From: Candidatus Thiodictyon syntrophicum
GTDB taxonomy: Bacteria; Pseudomonadota; Gammaproteobacteria; Chromatiales; Chromatiaceae
Assembly (NCBI RefSeq): GCF_002813775.1
Contig: NZ_CP020370.1
Span: forward strand, 1,083,501-1,147,500
Direction of reading: 5' to 3'
DNA length: 64,000 nt
Shown here: positions 9,333 through 17,673 of the stretch, piece by piece
Numbering within the stretch: position 1 is the stretch's first letter
How the letters are laid out: each line of letters starts with the position of its first letter
The notes under the pieces: generated by a model
Told to the model about the DNA's origin: nothing
Databases searched by the model: none
What the model saw: the letters and a program-made list of their open reading frames with translations, nothing else
Program-made: the position numbers and the translations under genes

Positions 9333-11333
9333 CTAGCCCAGGATGCCGCGCAGGTTGGCCAGATGCGCCAGGCCGCGGGCGCGGCCGGCGGCGGGGTCGG
9401 CCGCGCGCTGGTCGTCGCGCTCCAGGGCGCCCTCGGGCAGTTCGGCGAGGAAGCGGCTGGGTTCGGTCTGGATCAACTCACCGAAGAGTTTGCGGCGCCG
9501 CGCATAGCTGAAGGTCAGGGCGCGCCGCGCCCGGGTGATGCCGACATAGGCCAGGCGGCGTTCCTCCTCGATGCTGTCCTCCTCGATGCTGGTGCGGTGG
9601 GGCAGGATCTCCTCCTCCATGCCGACCAGGAAGACCTGGGGGAACTCCAGCCCCTTGGCGGCGTGCAGGGTCATCAGGTGGACGCGGTCGCCGCCGGTCT
9701 CCTCGTCCTGGCGGTCGAGTACGTCCATCAGGGTCAGGTGGCTGACCATCTCGCCCAGGGTCTTGGCCTGGTGGTTACCCTTGTTCAGGCTGCCGAGCCA
9801 TTCGATCAGGTCGTGGACGTTGTCCATGCGCCGGTCGGCCACCGCCTGGCTCGAGGCGTTCTCGCGCAGCCAGCCCGGGTAGTCGATGGCCTCGGCCAAG
9901 GCGCGCACGGCGGTGACCGGGTCGGCCGCGGCGCGTTCGGCGAAGGTGCCCATCAGGTCGGTGAAGGCCTGGAGCCGCTCGCGTTGGCGCTCCGCCAGGT
10001 GCTCACCCAGGCCCAGTTCCCCGCAGGCGGCGAGCAGGCCGACCCCGCGCCCACGGGCATAGGTTGCGAGGTGCTCCAGGGTGGTGGGGCCGATCTCGCG
10101 GCGCGGGGTGTTGACCACCCGCAGGAAGGCGGCGTCGTCCTGCGGATTGGCGAGCAGCCGCAGATAGGCCATCAGGTCCTTGACCTCGGTGCGGGAAAAA
10201 TAGGAGGTCCCGCCGCTCAGGAAATAGGGGATGCTGTGCTCGCGCAGGGCCTTCTCGAAGGGGCGCGCCTGGTGGTTGCCGCGATAGAGGATGGCGATGT
10301 CGCCGAAGGGGACGCCGTCGGTGAACTTGCAGTGGAGGATTTCGGAGACGACGCGCTCGGCCTCGTGGGCCTCGTCGCGGCAGCTCAGGACGCGCGGGGC
10401 CTCGCCGGGGCCGTGGTCGCACCACAGGCGCTTCTCGAAGACGTGGGGGTTGTGCTTGATCAGGTGGTTGGCCAGCGCGAGGATGCGCGCGCTGGAGCGG
10501 TAATTCTGCTCCAGGATGATGACCTTGAGCGTCGGGTAGTCATCCTTGAGACGGGCCAGGTTCTCGGGCCGGGCGCCGCGCCAGGCGTAAATGGACTGGT
10601 CGTCGTCGCCCACTACGGTGAAGGCGCCGCGGGGGCCGGCGAGTTGGCGCACCAGTTCATACTGGGCGCCATTGGTGTCCTGGTACTCGTCCACCAGGAG
10701 ATAGCGGATGCGCCCCTGCCAGCGCTCCAGGACCTCCGGGTGGGTGGCGAAGAGGCGTGCCGGTCCCAGGATCAGTTCGTCGAAGTCCACCGCGTTGTAG
10801 GCGCGCAGGCTGCGCTCATAGTCGGCATAGAGCCCGGCGAGTTGGGCCTCGAAGGCGTCCACGGCGAGCAAGCGGGCCTGATCCGGGTCGATCAGGTCGT
10901 TCTTCCACGCCGAGATCCGGTGCGCCACGGCCGCCGGGTTGAAGGCGTCCGCGTTGGGGATGCCGCGCAGGTGCTCCTTGACCAGCGATTCGCTGTCCTG
11001 GCCGTCCAGCAGGGAGAAGCCGGGGCGCAGGCCGACCGCGCTGTGCTCGCGGCGCAGGATGTCGAGCCCCAGGGTGTGAAAGGTCGATACCCGCAGGCCC
11101 CGGCTGTCGCGGCCTTTGAGTTCCTTCAAGGCGCGCTCGCGCATCTCGCGCGCCGCCTTGTTGGTGAAGGTGACGGCGCCGATGTGGCGGGGCGCGATGC
11201 CGCAGGTACCGATCAGGTGGGCGATCTTGCGGGTGATGACCCGGGTCTTGCCGGAGCCGGCACCGGCCAGGACCAGCAGGGGGCCGGCGGTGTAGCGCAC
11301 GGCCTCGGTTTGGTTGGGGTTGAGGCCGTTCAT
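9333..11333 (-). CDS. rep: ATP-dependent DNA helicase Rep (UvrD/Rep family)
   Basis: A 3'-5' superfamily 1A helicase that helps replication forks past protein blocks. The start ATG 11333 gives MNGLNPNQTEAVRYTAGPLL, the usual Rep N-terminus. The Walker A AGAGSGKT is near residue 24, the Walker B-type box LVDEYQDTNGAQ near 215, followed by GDDDQSIYAWRGA, QNYRS and, near the C-terminus, LAYVGITRAR. Its 666 residues match E. coli Rep (673), and Rep rather than UvrD or PcrA is favoured by the overall pattern. Single gene, separated from its neighbours by repeats. Confidence 0.93.
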   Translation of the reverse strand: MNGLNPNQTEAVRYTAGPLLVLAGAGSGKTRVITRKIAHLIGTCGIAPRHIGAVTFTNKAAREMRERALKELKGRDSRGLRVSTFHTLGLDILRREHSAVGLRPGFSLLDGQDSESLVKEHLRGIPNADAFNPAAVAHRISAWKNDLIDPDQARLLAVDAFEAQLAGLYADYERSLRAYNAVDFDELILGPARLFATHPEVLERWQGRIRYLLVDEYQDTNGAQYELVRQLAGPRGAFTVVGDDDQSIYAWRGARPENLARLKDDYPTLKVIILEQNYRSSARILALANHLIKHNPHVFEKRLWCDHGPGEAPRVLSCRDEAHEAERVVSEILHCKFTDGVPFGDIAILYRGNHQARPFEKALREHSIPYFLSGGTSYFSRTEVKDLMAYLRLLANPQDDAAFLRVVNTPRREIGPTTLEHLATYARGRGVGLLAACGELGLGEHLAERQRERLQAFTDLMGTFAERAAADPVTAVRALAEAIDYPGWLRENASSQAVADRRMDNVHDLIEWLGSLNKGNHQAKTLGEMVSHLTLMDVLDRQDEETGGDRVHLMTLHAAKGLEFPQVFLVGMEEEILPHRTSIEEDSIEEERRLAYVGITRARRALTFSYARRRKLFGELIQTEPSRFLAELPEGALERDDQRAADPAAGRARGLAHLANLRGILG

Positions 11334-11560
11334 GGCACCGCGCAAAGGGGAGGGAGAGGGCTCGATTATCCGGGAAAGGGCAGCCGGGCGGAAGCGACCG
11401 GGCGCGCCCACGCGCTGTATCAGGCGTCCGCTTCACTGCCGTCAACTGAAGCCGCGCTCGCGGCCCAGGCCGCCTGCCACTGGAGTCCAAGGCTTAACCC
11501 GGTGGTGGGCGCCTGCTGGGGGTGCCCGCCAATACGGCCCCAAGGGCAGACCCGCGACAC

Positions 11561-12460
11561 TCAGCCCCGGTTCGCCAGTTCCGCCTTGAGGCGCGCCAGC
11601 GCGTCCTCGGCTTGGGCGCGCGCCGCCTCGGCGGCTTCCCGGGCCGCGATGGCCTGCTGCATGCCTTGCTCGGCCACGGCCCGCGCCTGTGCCTCGGCTT
11701 GCGCCTGCGCCTGCGCTTGCTGCATGGCCGCCGCCGCCCGTTCCTCGGCCTCACGCCAGCCGGGCAGCACGAACTGTGCGTAGACGGGGTCGTGGCGCAT
11801 GGCCTCGGGGCTGGGCTGGGTCAGCAGGTCGTCCAGACGGAACTGGAACCCCGGCAGGACGCGGGAGCCGATCACCCCGGCCACGGGCACGATGGGCACA
11901 TAGATCCCGGCGGCCGTACGGGCGTAGAAGACCTGACGCTCGGGCTCGCGGTGCAGGATGTAATACTCAGACACGCCGCCGGCCGCGTACTCGGCCCGCT
12001 TGGTGACCGCGTCCCGCGCGATGCCGCGACGATCCTTGTCCGACAGGGCCTCGATACAGAGATCGAAGACCCCGCGGTAAGATGCGTCCAGCGGCTGGAG
12101 CGGCACCGGATTGCCGTCGCGCAGGACGCCCAAGTCCGGCTTGCGGATGACGGTGCCGGTTGGCAAGGCCAGCCGGAAGCCCATCTCCAGGGCCACCATC
12201 CGCGCGCCGGGGCGGGCGCGCAGGAAGTGCCGCAGCAACTCGGTGAACCAGGCATAGACGAGAAAGGTCCCATAGTCGGACACCGGCTTTTCCTCCAGGC
12301 GACCGTTGTTCCACTCGTAATGGACGTCTGACTCGAAGTAATAGTCGCGCCAGTACTCCTCCTCGGTGACCTCGCGGCCGTCTTGAGAGACCGGCTCGCT
12401 CACCAGCGGCATCGCCGGTGGCCGGCGCACTCTGGCTCGGGCGCTGGTAGTCCTGGGCAT
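11561..12460 (-). CDS. Uma2-family (DUF820) PD-(D/E)XK endonuclease-like protein
   Basis: A 299-residue Uma2-family protein. The nuclease-like core spans about residues 30-220, with KPDLGVL (107-113), CIEALSDKDRR (136-145) and YAAGGVSEYYILHRE, matching the family's acidic/lysine pattern. Residues about 240-299 form an Ala/Gln/Glu-rich coiled coil (QQAQAQAQAEAQARAVAEQG). ATG 12460 is chosen; an internal ATG near codon 17 is possible. Uma2 proteins are numerous in cyanobacteria and purple sulfur bacteria, and their cellular role is unknown. It stands alone. Confidence 0.88.
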   Translation of the reverse strand: MPRTTSARARVRRPPAMPLVSEPVSQDGREVTEEEYWRDYYFESDVHYEWNNGRLEEKPVSDYGTFLVYAWFTELLRHFLRARPGARMVALEMGFRLALPTGTVIRKPDLGVLRDGNPVPLQPLDASYRGVFDLCIEALSDKDRRGIARDAVTKRAEYAAGGVSEYYILHREPERQVFYARTAAGIYVPIVPVAGVIGSRVLPGFQFRLDDLLTQPSPEAMRHDPVYAQFVLPGWREAEERAAAAMQQAQAQAQAEAQARAVAEQGMQQAIAAREAAEAARAQAEDALARLKAELANRG

Positions 12461-12978
12461 GGGTCGACCTCGCGACAGTTGGTGGCGGGACTGGTCAAAG
12501 GTTAGCACTTCCGGGCGCGGGTGCAGCCGACAGTCGTCGCACTCGTTCGCAAGGTCCCCCTGGGAACACGGTCCGCGAAGCCCCGCTTCGCGCGTACTCC
12601 GAGTCCGGAAGCAGGGCTTCCGTGATCTGATTCGCCAGAGCATGACGAAGGCGGTGAGTTGCAGGGTCCGCTCCAGCGTCTTGAAGATCTGGTCGAGCCG
12701 GCCGCGGTACCGGTCGCAGGCCGGGGCGACCTGCCGCAGGCGGGCCCGGGCATCCATCCCGTCCGGAACTTCAGGCGTCGGTCGGCAAACCCCGGCAGCC
12801 ACACACATCCCGGAAACCGTTCCGGACAGGCCCATACCCCGTCCGGCGTGGGCTGCATGGGGGAAACTTGCAGTGGCATCAGGCCAGAGAAACGGCGCCC
12901 GGGAACGCGCCGTTTCTATCCGCGGCCGTTCGTAATACCATGGCGGTCTCCTCCGCCCACGGTGACGCCGAGCACTCG
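12461..12978. other. Long intergenic region between Uma2 gene and DUF2782 gene
   Basis: About 520 bases with no supported gene. The minus strand encodes an open stretch with fragments such as RLDQIFKTLERTLQLTAFVM, which could be the remains of a transposase or of an upstream extension of the Uma2 gene. I could not assign it to a family. The promoter for the DUF2782 gene should lie near the right end. Confidence 0.35.
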
Positions 12979-13347
12979 ATGAAGTTTTTTGCCGCCCCTG
13001 CCTTGCTGCTCCTGGCCTGCGCGCTCCCCGTGCTGGCAGAAGACCCGCCGCCGCCGCCGGCCACCCCCCCCGCGCCCGGCGCGGGCGGATTCCTGGAGTC
13101 GCCGTCGGTGGCTCCCTCGCCCGTGACCGGGGACCCGGTCGAGCCCGAGATCACCATCCGGGAGGGTGCGAACGAGACCATCTACGAGTACCGGGTGCGC
13201 GGCCGGCTCTACATGACCAAGATCCAGCCCCAGATCGGCCCGGCCTATTACCTGATCGACAGCAACGGGGACGGGTCCCTGGACCAGCGCAGCAGCATTC
13301 CGATGGACATCAACGTCAATCAGTGGCTGCTGTTTTCCTGGGACTGA
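12979..13347 (+). CDS. DUF2782 exported protein
   Basis: A 122-residue protein. The signal peptide (MKFFAAPALLLLACALPVLA) is followed by a proline-rich linker. The DUF2782 core begins around EITIREGANETIYEYRVRGR and ends with DSNGDGSLDQRSS...NQWLLFSWD. The start ATG 12979 is set by the signal peptide. DUF2782 genes commonly sit near polA in gammaproteobacteria, as here. The function is unknown; probably periplasmic. Confidence 0.85.
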   Translation: MKFFAAPALLLLACALPVLAEDPPPPPATPPAPGAGGFLESPSVAPSPVTGDPVEPEITIREGANETIYEYRVRGRLYMTKIQPQIGPAYYLIDSNGDGSLDQRSSIPMDINVNQWLLFSWD

Positions 13348-13484
13348 CCGCAGCCGCCTGGTGCGCACGGCGCACCCTACGCCTGAGCGCCGGTGCGACC
13401 GCGCCCGGCACACCGGCGGGGCGGCGATGGTCTGCCACCCGCACTCCAGGACCCTGGCCTGGCAACGCGGGTGGTCCGGTCAGC

Positions 13485-13880
13485 CTAGTCGTGCAAGCGC
13501 GCCAGCGCGGGAGCCGTCGCGGCGGCGGCGCGGCCCAGGGTCGGCGGCGGGGACATCAGGGGCTCCAGTTGCGTCAGCATCGCGTCCAGCGCGCGATCCA
13601 ACCCCAGGTCCAGCTCCGGCTGGACCTCACGGAATTTGACCCCGACGCCGGCGGGGCTGCGGTGTACCACCGCCGCCTCCAGGCGCCACGGCTTCCCCAC
13701 ACACTCCATTTCCAACTCGACCCGGGTGCCGACGGGCAGGGTCAGGTTGCGTACATTGAGATACATCCCCTGAGTCGACAGGCTGCGTCCACGCGCCGTG
13801 AAAAATCGCCGGCCGTGGTACAGGATTTGCACCTCGATGTCGATCGGGTGTCTGACAGGGTCGTGGCGCTCGGCCATCAT
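13485..13880 (-). CDS. PilZ-domain protein
   Basis: A 131-residue cytoplasmic protein made of a single PilZ-type domain (about 5-100), a potential cyclic-di-GMP receptor. It shows RHPIDIEVQILYHGRRF and RSLSTQGMYLNVRNL. The second is a variant of the (D/N)xSxxG ligand motif, and the RxxxR motif is not canonical, so c-di-GMP binding is uncertain. A good ribosome-binding site (AGGAGG) precedes ATG 13880. It is monocistronic, convergent with the DUF2782 gene. Confidence 0.82.
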   Translation of the reverse strand: MMAERHDPVRHPIDIEVQILYHGRRFFTARGRSLSTQGMYLNVRNLTLPVGTRVELEMECVGKPWRLEAAVVHRSPAGVGVKFREVQPELDLGLDRALDAMLTQLEPLMSPPPTLGRAAAATAPALARLHD

Positions 13881-13926
13881 GGTTTGCTCCTCCTTTGGTT
13901 TATCGACGTTCTTTATTATGTTAGGA

Positions 13927-13955
13927 ACAATAGTTCATCGCGTGGTTGAATTCAA
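13927..13955 (-). promoter_or_regulatory. Candidate sigma-70 promoter for the PilZ gene
   Basis: On the minus strand TTGAAT (13950-13955) and TATTGT (13927-13932) are separated by 17 bases in a locally AT-rich stretch, about 45 bases upstream of ATG 13880. Each box matches 4 of 6 consensus bases. Confidence 0.4.
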
Positions 13956-14011
13956 ATGACAATCGTGTGAACCGGACCTCCCGACCGGGACGGCGGCTGC
14001 AAGCGACGCGC

Positions 14012-14050
14012 AAAAAGAAACCCCGAAGGTCCGGGGGTGGGCTTTCGGGG
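14012..14050 (-). terminator. Rho-independent terminator downstream of polA
   Basis: The minus strand reads CCCCGAA, a GC-rich loop, then TTCGGGG followed by TTTCTTTTT. It lies about 150 bases past the polA stop and is the only obvious terminator for it. Confidence 0.8.
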
Positions 14051-14201
14051 TAATTGCTTCCCCGGCTGGGATGGCCGGGGACAAGGGAGCCGCACGGGGG
14101 GGAGGATCGGCGGCTCCGAGCAGAGGAGACTTGCTATATCAGAGTTTCACGGTCGGAAAAAGTTCCGAGACCGGATCCGACCGTTCGTCGGCGCCACGGG
14201 G

Positions 14202-16907
14202 TCAGTGGGCCTGATCCCAGTCGGCGCCGACACCGAGGTCCACCACCAGCGGGACCGCCAACTCCGCCGCCCGCTCCATGTCGCCGCGGATGCGCCCGCG
14301 GACCGCGTCCACGGCTTCGGCGACGACCTCGAAGACCAACTCGTCGTGGACCTGCATGATCATGCGCACGGGCGGGCGCTCCTGCTCGATCCACCCATCC
14401 AGGCTGATCATGGCCCGCTTGATGATGTCGGCCGCCGTGCCCTGCATGGGGGCATTGATGGCGGTGCGCTCGGCGGCGGCGCGGCGCGCCTGGTTGCTGT
14501 GGCCGATGTCCGTGAGATAGAGGCGGCGGCCGAACAGGGTCTCCACGTAGCGGTCCTCGCGGGCCTGGGCGCGGATGCGGTCCATGAAGGCGCGCACCCC
14601 GGGGTAGCGGGCAAAATAACGATCGACATACTCCTGGGCCGCCCCCCGGTCGATGCCGAGTTGACGGGCCAGGCCGAAGGCCGACATGCCGTAGATGAGC
14701 CCGAAGTTGATGGCCTTGGCGGAGCGGCGCTGCTCGGTGGTGACGGCCTCCGGGCTGAGCCCCAGGACCTCGGCGGCGGTCGCCCGGTGGATGTCCTGGC
14801 CGCTCGCGAAGGCGGCCAGCAGGCGCTCGTCGCCGGAGAGGTGGGCCATGATGCGCAGCTCGATCTGGGAATAGTCGGCGGCCAGGATGCGGTACCCGGG
14901 CGCGGCGACGAAGGCCTGACGGATGCGCCGCCCCTCCTCGGTGCGGATGGGGATATTCTGCAGATTGGGGTCGCTGGAGGAGAGCCGACCGGTGGCGGCG
15001 ACCGCCTGGTGATAGGAGGTGTGGACCCGCCCGGTGTCCGGGTTGATCATCTTGGGGAGCTTGTCGGTGTAGGTGGAGCGCAGCTTCGACAGCCCCCGGT
15101 GCTCCAGGATCAGCCGCGGCAGCGCATGGCCCTGGTCGGCGAGCTGCGCCAGGACCTCCTCCGCGGTCGAGGGCGCGCCGGTGGGGGTCTTGACCAGCAC
15201 CGGCAGCCCCAGTTCCTGGAAGAAGATCTCACCGATCTGCTTGGGAGAACCCAGGTTGAAGCGGCGCCCGGCGGTGTCATAGGCCTGCTGCTCGAGGTCG
15301 TGGATGCGCTGGGCCAGTTCCCCACTCTGCACCGCCAGCAGGTTGGGGTCGATGCGCACGCCGGTGCGCTCCATGCGCGAGAGGACCGGCACCAGCGGCA
15401 TCTCGAACGCCTGGTAGAGCGCCGCCAGCCGACCGGTGGCCTGCAGGCGCGGCCACAGGCTTTGGTGCAGGCGCAGGGTGATATCGGCGTCCTCGGCCGC
15501 GTAGTGGGCCGCGGGCTCCAGCGGGACCTGGTCGAAGGTGATCTGTTTGGCCCCCTTGCCGGCGATGTCCTCGAAGTGGACGGTGTCATAGTCCAGGTAT
15601 TTCTTGGCCAGGGAGTCCATGTCGTGACGGCTGGCGGTGCTGTCGAGCACATAGCTCTCCAGCATGGTGTCGTGGGCGATGCCGCGCAGGGTCACGCCAT
15701 GGCGGGCGAGCACGCTCATGTCGTACTTGAGGTTCTGGCCGACCTTGGCGCGGGACTGGTCCTCCAGGAGCGGTTGCAGGCGGGCCAACACCGTCGCGCG
15801 GCTGAGCTGGTCGGGGGCCCCGGGGTAGCAGTGGGCGACCGGCACATAGGCGGCGCGGCCGGCCGCTACCGCGAAGGAGACGCCGACCAGGTCCGCGCTC
15901 ATGTAGTCGAGCCCGGTGGTCTCGGTGTCGAAGGCGAAGAGGTCGGCGGACTCCAGGCGGGCGACCCAGTCCGCGAAGGCGTCCGCGGTCAGGACCAGAT
16001 CGTAGTCGGCGGCCGGGCGACTGGCGGGCGGCGCAGTGGGCAGGACCCCAGCCGCGTCATCCAGGGTGGCGAGCAGGCGCCGGGCCTCCAGACGCTCATA
16101 CCAGTGGCGCAGGGCGACTGTGTCCGGTGCCGCGGGGATCAGGTCCCGGGGCCCCAGGTCGAGCGCCACATCCCGCTTGATCGTGGTCAATTGGCGGGCG
16201 AGCGGGAGTTGCCCGAGCGCGGCACGCAGATGCTCCCCGACCTTGCCCGTGATCCGCCCGGCGTTGGCGACGACCCCGTCCAGGTCGCCGTACTCCTTGA
16301 GCCACTTGGCCGCCGTCTTCTCGCCGCACTTGGGCACCCCGGGGACGTTGTCCGCCGCATCGCCCACGAGGCTCAGATAATCGACGATAAGCCCCGGTGG
16401 TACGCCGAACTTGGCGCTGACCCCATCCGGGTCGAGCAGGGTATCGGTCATGGTGTTGACCAGGGTCACATGGTCATCCACCAGTTGGGCCATATCCTTG
16501 TCCGCGGTGGAGATCAGGGTCCGCAGGCCCTGCGCGGCGGCGCTGGTGGCCAGGGTGCCGATCACGTCATCGGCCTCCACCCCCGGGATCACCAGCAGCG
16601 GCAGGCCCATGGCGCGGATCACCTCCTGCAGGGGCGCAATCTGCGCGCGCAGGTCCGCAGGCATGGGCGGGCGAGTGGCCTTGTAGGCGGGATAGAGGGC
16701 GTCGCGGAAGGTCGGACCCGCGGCGTCGAAGACCACCCCGATAAAGTCGGGCTGGTGCTGCTCGATCAGTTTGCGCAGCATGGCGAGGACCCCTATCAGG
16801 GCGCCGGTTGGCTCGCCCTGGGAGTTGGTCAACTTCGGGAGCGCGTGATAGGCGCGGAACAGATAGCCTGAACCGTCGACCAGAATCAGTGGATACTTGG
16901 CAGCCAT
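14202..16907 (-). CDS. polA: DNA polymerase I
   Basis: Polymerase for Okazaki fragment processing and repair, with all three classical domains. The 5' nuclease is at about 1-300 (ILVDGSGYLFRAYHALP at the N-terminus; GVEADDVIGTLA). The 3'-5' proofreading exonuclease is intact (FAFDTETTGLDYM with its D and E). The family A polymerase has motif A DYSQIELRIMAHLSGDE, motif B KAINFGLIYGMSAFG and motif C QVHDELVFEV. The start ATG 16907 gives MAAKYPLILVDGSGYLFRAY; upstream codons lack similarity. It has 901 residues, close to E. coli (928). Confidence 0.97.
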   Translation of the reverse strand: MAAKYPLILVDGSGYLFRAYHALPKLTNSQGEPTGALIGVLAMLRKLIEQHQPDFIGVVFDAAGPTFRDALYPAYKATRPPMPADLRAQIAPLQEVIRAMGLPLLVIPGVEADDVIGTLATSAAAQGLRTLISTADKDMAQLVDDHVTLVNTMTDTLLDPDGVSAKFGVPPGLIVDYLSLVGDAADNVPGVPKCGEKTAAKWLKEYGDLDGVVANAGRITGKVGEHLRAALGQLPLARQLTTIKRDVALDLGPRDLIPAAPDTVALRHWYERLEARRLLATLDDAAGVLPTAPPASRPAADYDLVLTADAFADWVARLESADLFAFDTETTGLDYMSADLVGVSFAVAAGRAAYVPVAHCYPGAPDQLSRATVLARLQPLLEDQSRAKVGQNLKYDMSVLARHGVTLRGIAHDTMLESYVLDSTASRHDMDSLAKKYLDYDTVHFEDIAGKGAKQITFDQVPLEPAAHYAAEDADITLRLHQSLWPRLQATGRLAALYQAFEMPLVPVLSRMERTGVRIDPNLLAVQSGELAQRIHDLEQQAYDTAGRRFNLGSPKQIGEIFFQELGLPVLVKTPTGAPSTAEEVLAQLADQGHALPRLILEHRGLSKLRSTYTDKLPKMINPDTGRVHTSYHQAVAATGRLSSSDPNLQNIPIRTEEGRRIRQAFVAAPGYRILAADYSQIELRIMAHLSGDERLLAAFASGQDIHRATAAEVLGLSPEAVTTEQRRSAKAINFGLIYGMSAFGLARQLGIDRGAAQEYVDRYFARYPGVRAFMDRIRAQAREDRYVETLFGRRLYLTDIGHSNQARRAAAERTAINAPMQGTAADIIKRAMISLDGWIEQERPPVRMIMQVHDELVFEVVAEAVDAVRGRIRGDMERAAELAVPLVVDLGVGADWDQAH

Positions 16908-16972
16908 GGGCGGTCTCGTCGCAGGGAGAGGGGCAGGGCAGGGGGAAGGCAACGGTAGCACGGCGGCGCCGG

Positions 16973-17446
16973 CTAATTGAGGCCGCTGTCCGGGGGCGCG
17001 GGCGGGTCGCCCGTCGGCTCCTCGATCAGGAGCCGGACCGGGGCCAACTCCCGGTAGAGGATCGGCAGCGGCGCCCGGGCGCTCAGGGTGAGTATCCGGG
17101 TGCCCGAGGGATAGATGAGGTGATAGGTCTGGTAGAGGTGCAAGGGTCCTGGGCGGCCGATCAGTTCAAGGATCTGCGATAGCGGCGTGGGCGCCGCGCC
17201 GACCAGCGGGATCAGGGTCGTATCGATCACGAGCCCGTCGGGCCGCAGCATGGCCGTGGGCGCGGCCAACTCGGATCGGTACAGGAACAAGGGATACAGC
17301 AGGCGCTTGAGGCCAGGATTCAGGATCAGTCCGACCTGATCGTCGCCGACCAGCCAGCGCATCCCGGCGGCGGGGTCCCCAAGGCTGCGGTGTTCCCCAA
17401 AGGCTTGGGCCCAGCCGCGAAAAAAGGCGGCGTAACGTTGGATCAT
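16973..17446 (-). CDS. Hypothetical protein, unrecognised family
   Basis: A protein of about 157 residues from ATG 17446 (an alternative start 81 bases upstream gives 184). No signal peptide or transmembrane helix stands out. The composition is ordinary and the codon use resembles that of the neighbours, so it is likely real. It ends 66 bases before the polA start, on the same strand, and may share its transcript. I do not recognise a domain. A distant chorismate-lyase-like fold was considered, but no motif supports it. Confidence 0.55.
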   Translation of the reverse strand: MIQRYAAFFRGWAQAFGEHRSLGDPAAGMRWLVGDDQVGLILNPGLKRLLYPLFLYRSELAAPTAMLRPDGLVIDTTLIPLVGAAPTPLSQILELIGRPGPLHLYQTYHLIYPSGTRILTLSARAPLPILYRELAPVRLLIEEPTGDPPAPPDSGLN

Positions 17447-17673
17447 GCGCTCGGCGGTCACGGTCGCCCCAGGGGTTGGCTGTCTTGACGAGAGTATGGG
17501 CCAGGACGGACACAATTTCCGCGACATCCGCCCGCGCAGCGGGGCGTCCCCGCCAGGTAAGATGCGGGACTGCCCGCAGATCTGCGGAATCCAGAACCAG
17601 GCAACACTCCCGCGGGGAATTGCGGCCTAACATCGTCACTAATGTCTCATATCCGATCCCAGACTGGCCCCCG

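Noticed and set aside
9090-11783. Very long open frame (897 codons) on the plus strand
   Set aside because: Antisense shadow of rep; the translation is valine/glycine/glutamine-rich with no domain, typical of GC-rich antisense frames.
11561-12835. Extended Uma2 gene starting at 12835
   Set aside because: The upstream 125 residues do not resemble Uma2 proteins; ATG 12460 is the natural start.
14037-16871. 944-codon plus-strand frame opposite polA
   Set aside because: Shadow of polA; the minus-strand product has all polymerase motifs.
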